Of a stretch of 64,000 nucleotides of DNA, positions 61,438-64,000 are shown piece after piece. The position numbers and the translations under genes are program-made. The notes beneath the pieces were generated by a model. That model did no database searches and was not told the DNA's origin. It saw only the letters and a list, made by a program, of their open reading frames with translations. Source of the stretch: Flavobacterium subsaxonicum WB 4.1-42 = DSM 21790 (GTDB lineage: Bacteria > Bacteroidota > Bacteroidia > Flavobacteriales > Flavobacteriaceae); contig NZ_AUGP01000017.1 of NCBI RefSeq assembly GCF_000422725.1, positions 124,001 to 188,000 on the forward strand, written 5' to 3'. Within the stretch, counting starts at the first letter, position 1; each line of letters begins with the position of its first letter.

Positions 61438-62178
61438 TTATTCGGTACGGTTTTTAAGCACTTCATCCAATACTTTCTTTGCGGATTTTGCTTTTTTCCT
61501 GCCTGCTGTTTCCTTAATAATGGTAATAAATTCTTTAAGCTTATCTGGCGATACACCCACATTTAAAGAAATCGATAAATGCCCCTGTAGCATTGGGTCG
61601 GCATCGCCAATAGTACTAATAACGGCAATAGTTACCAGCTCCCTCTGGGCGTATGTTAAAATGTCACGTTCAAAAATATCGGCAAATAAATGTTCTTTTA
61701 AAAATGTGTCGATTGCAGGTGCAAATGCCGAGTATCCTTTAAGCGGCCCTGCTTGCGGTGTTTTTGTAAGTTCTGCTAAAATGGCCTTTCCTCGCTCATA
61801 CTTTGTGCCGTTGCCTGATATGGCCGAGGCATCTGCTCCTACTATATCATTTATACCCTTTGCTTTTCGTTCATCCAAAACTTCCATAAATGTCTGCTGT
61901 CCACGAATACTTCGCGGAAAACCACAATACGCATAAAGGTGGACTATAACCTCTTTAACCTGGTTTACGGTTAAACCAGCCTCAAGGCCATTATTTAATG
62001 CCGGCTTTAAATTTTCAAGATCACCTTTTGCGGTAAGCGAGGCAATAGTAATAATGCTTTTTTCCGTAGGGCTTAGCGTTGCATCCTGTGTTGTCATCTG
62101 TTGTGCGTTTACACGGTTACTAAACATTGCCATGCCCAAAACCATAAGTAGTAAAGCGATTAATTGATACTGTTTCAT
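61438..62178 (-). CDS. Exported carboxymuconolactone decarboxylase-like protein
   Basis: A 246-residue protein with a signal peptide (MKQYQLIALLLMVLGMAMFSNRVNAQ) and two CMD/AhpD-like domains (about 35-110, LTVNQVKEVIVHLYAYCGFPRSIRG; about 150-235, RELVTIAVISTIGDADPMLQGHL). A catalytic-type cysteine is in YAYCGFPRS, but the CxxC of AhpD is absent. The family usually works in the cytoplasm on aromatic lactones or peroxides, and here it is exported. It is 13 bp before the cupin lipoprotein gene and 29 bp after the flavodoxin gene. Confidence 0.85.
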   Translation of the reverse strand: MKQYQLIALLLMVLGMAMFSNRVNAQQMTTQDATLSPTEKSIITIASLTAKGDLENLKPALNNGLEAGLTVNQVKEVIVHLYAYCGFPRSIRGQQTFMEVLDERKAKGINDIVGADASAISGNGTKYERGKAILAELTKTPQAGPLKGYSAFAPAIDTFLKEHLFADIFERDILTYAQRELVTIAVISTIGDADPMLQGHLSISLNVGVSPDKLKEFITIIKETAGRKKAKSAKKVLDEVLKNRTE

Positions 62179-62207
62179 AAAGATTTTTATTATTAATTGG
62201 TTAAAGG

Positions 62208-62840
62208 TTAATTAGCTATCGCACCAATTTTAGTTAGCCATTGCTGTACTTTCTTTTGGGCTTCAACTTTCTTTTCGCCTTCCATAACAAACAAAACCCC
62301 GTCTCTTTCTATACCGCCTTTAATCGAGAAACCTTCTAATATCGTGCTGCCGGGGCATAATTTTTTTACGGTATCAAAACTACTGCCTATACCGTAGCCG
62401 GCATTGGTATTAAACGGCACAATTGTTTTGCCGCCTAAATTGTAGTCTTTTAAAAAGCTTTTAATGGGCGGCGGTAACTGCATTCCCCAGGTTGGAAAAC
62501 CAAGATAAATTACATCATACGTTGCAATACTGTCAATCTTTGTTTTTAGTGGCGGTAAAAAACCCGTTTCATTTTCTTTGGCTACCTGTGCAACAATTTG
62601 CTGGTAGTTTTCAGGGTATGGATTTTGCAGTTCCAATGCTACAAGGTCGCCGCCTATCTGTTGGTGTATCATCTCTGCTACCGCTTTAGTATTCCTGGTG
62701 CGGGATAAATAGACTATGAGAATTTTTTTAGCACCCACACTTTTATTGTTTTGCGCTATGGTTTCCTGCGCCTTGGAACATGATGTTAAGCATAAGAAAA
62801 CAGCAATAGATATTGTATAATATTTTAAGTTACTTTTCAT
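62208..62840 (-). CDS. Flavodoxin with lipoprotein signal
   Basis: A 210-residue flavodoxin-like protein with an N-terminal lipoprotein signal (MKSNLKYYTISIAVFLCLTSC, lipobox Cys 21). The FMN-binding part is LIVYLSRTRNTKAVAEMIHQQIGGDLVAL (phosphate loop SRTRNT) and the second strand DVIYLGFPTWGMQLPPPI, as in flavodoxin_4 (NAD(P)H-dependent). Flavodoxins are nearly always cytoplasmic, so an exported, lipid-anchored one is striking and would need FMN outside the membrane. It follows the hydrolase by 8 bp. Confidence 0.9.
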   Translation of the reverse strand: MKSNLKYYTISIAVFLCLTSCSKAQETIAQNNKSVGAKKILIVYLSRTRNTKAVAEMIHQQIGGDLVALELQNPYPENYQQIVAQVAKENETGFLPPLKTKIDSIATYDVIYLGFPTWGMQLPPPIKSFLKDYNLGGKTIVPFNTNAGYGIGSSFDTVKKLCPGSTILEGFSIKGGIERDGVLFVMEGEKKVEAQKKVQQWLTKIGAIAN

Positions 62841-62848
62841 GTAATAAA

Positions 62849-63934
62849 CTATTTATCAAGCCCTTTTTCTTTGAGCCATTTACTCATTAAATCGGCTACT
62901 TCAATATTATTCAGGTCAGAAAAAGGAAAATGGGTATTGCCCTTAAGCCCCGCTTCAGGAAGGTGTACTACGGTAACGTCGCCACCGTGTTTGTTTACAG
63001 CACCGCGCCACAGCCTTGCCATTTCCAGGCGTGCCCTCCAGCCATCTGCGCCGGGATTGTTAGATGGTTTATCCGGTATATTATCTCCGTAATAGATAAC
63101 GATAGGGATTTTTGTAAGCAGCATAAAGTCTTTCATTGAAATAGCGGTAGCTTCAAGTGCCCCAGCCGAACTTGCAATGGGCGCGGGCACCTGCCCTTCT
63201 GGGAATAAGAACCCGCTTCCCGGCTCGTAAGATACAATGGCTTTTACATTTTTATTTTTGATGGCAGTGAGCCAGCCCATACCCCCTGAATGCGAATGCG
63301 TTACTAACACTGCCGGGCCAATTTTATCAAACAGGGCAGATGCCGCATTGACATTTACCTTAATATCGATCTCCCCTATATTGGGTACCATCGAACGGAA
63401 GTACTGGTTAAGCGTGGCAGTATCTTTTGCAAACTGCACACCTTCAAAATAATTGGGCCATACACCTACACGAAAAACATCGAACCACTGCTGCTCATCG
63501 GGTACCGGATTTATAGTAGCTGCTACGGTGCTACGTCCGGCATTTCCCCTTCGGGGCTGGTCTATTATATACACAGGAAAACGCCTGCGCAAAAAAATGT
63601 TCTGGTACCCTTCGCGCCCATCGGGCGTGGTTTCCCAGGTTTTAGAAAACTGGCCTATACCATGCCACATTACTAAAGGATATTTACGCGCCTCTGCCGG
63701 CACCTGGTAAAAAACATAGGCATGGTCGCCCCTAAAAGTCTGTCCTGCCGGGGTTGGCTTGTACGGATCGAACGTACCGGGATTTTCTATAACGGTACCA
63801 CCAATGGCAAAGCTGCCCTGTTGCTCTATAACCAATGGTTTTTGCTTACTTGCTTTTTGTGCATGAAGCATGGGGCCGGCTGCAAGCAGTAATACGCATA
63901 GTGTACCCCAATACGATATATTTTTCTTCTTCAT
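62849..63934 (-). CDS. Secreted alpha/beta hydrolase
   Basis: A 361-residue secreted hydrolase (signal MKKKNISYWGTLCVLLLAAGPMLHAQ). The fold shows an early HGIGQF loop, nucleophile Ser in THSHSGGMG and a late HFPFSDL histidine; the acid is less clear. Similar proteins often sit next to flavodoxin, cupin and CMD genes in Bacteroidota and act on unknown esters or lactones. It is the first complete gene of the operon, and the preceding gene ends only 30 bp upstream. Confidence 0.85.
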   Translation of the reverse strand: MKKKNISYWGTLCVLLLAAGPMLHAQKASKQKPLVIEQQGSFAIGGTVIENPGTFDPYKPTPAGQTFRGDHAYVFYQVPAEARKYPLVMWHGIGQFSKTWETTPDGREGYQNIFLRRRFPVYIIDQPRRGNAGRSTVAATINPVPDEQQWFDVFRVGVWPNYFEGVQFAKDTATLNQYFRSMVPNIGEIDIKVNVNAASALFDKIGPAVLVTHSHSGGMGWLTAIKNKNVKAIVSYEPGSGFLFPEGQVPAPIASSAGALEATAISMKDFMLLTKIPIVIYYGDNIPDKPSNNPGADGWRARLEMARLWRGAVNKHGGDVTVVHLPEAGLKGNTHFPFSDLNNIEVADLMSKWLKEKGLDK

Positions 63935-63964
63935 TTTTGATATATTTTATATGAATACCGGATG

Positions 63965-64000
63965 TTACTTTTTATCGACTGACTTTTCAATTACATCCAG
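63965..64000 (-). CDS. 3' end of an upstream operon gene, partial
   Basis: The minus strand ends with LDVIEKSVDKK and a stop at 63965-63967, 30 bp before the hydrolase start. Only 11 residues are visible, so no family can be named. It suggests the operon extends beyond the right edge. Confidence 0.5.
   Translation of the reverse strand: MDVIEKSVDKK

Overview
The window looks like a chromosomal segment from a flavobacterium (phylum Bacteroidota, probably Flavobacteriaceae). Several independent signs agree. The -7 boxes have the Bacteroidota form TAnnTTTG. Shine-Dalgarno sequences are largely absent. Two secreted proteins carry a C-terminal type IX secretion sorting domain. The dnaJ, hisS and NtrC-like genes have flavobacterial forms, many proteins belong to families common in this phylum (DUF2807, PspC, DUF3857, DUF4870, DUF2199, DUF4833), and one intergenic region resembles the Flavo-1 RNA. 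No rRNA or tRNA genes, CRISPR arrays, complete insertion sequences or phage genes were found.

Positions 1-27 kb are mostly conserved housekeeping: hisS, an orphan FtsX-type permease, prmC, two GNAT acetyltransferases, ribD overlapping a HAD phosphatase, a DEAD-domain protein with DUF2007, an NtrC-like regulator without a DNA-binding domain, an ABC-F ATPase, an AI-2E family permease, a delta-60-repeat T9SS protein, a NatAB-like ABC exporter, and grpE-dnaJ. Many gaps here hold low-complexity repeats built from short reiterated words.

Positions 28-37 kb hold an envelope module: DUF4870, DUF2807, PadR regulator, PspC and DUF2807 lipoprotein, followed by rhodanese, a large tricorn-like protease and a third DUF2807 protein. 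Positions 37-44 kb are a translationally coupled three-gene operon: a 1083-aa TPR/MORN-repeat protein and two exported DUF3857 proteins, of which one keeps its transglutaminase triad and the other has lost the cysteine.

Positions 44-52 kb are a scarred accessory zone. A secreted protein is flanked by 110-bp direct repeats. There is an SDR C-terminal remnant, a truncated GH2 gene fused to foreign coding sequence, about 0.8 kb of decayed DNA, a nucleotide-type transporter, an SDR with an added membrane anchor, an NTF2 fragment and a frameshifted cupin.

Positions 52-64 kb hold an AraC regulator with paired direct repeats in its promoter, a GH43 glycosidase, a TPR histidine kinase with a LytTR regulator, an NHL/Ig T9SS protein, and a four-gene cluster (hydrolase, flavodoxin, carboxymuconolactone decarboxylase-like, cupin) in which every protein has an export signal although two of the families are normally cytoplasmic.
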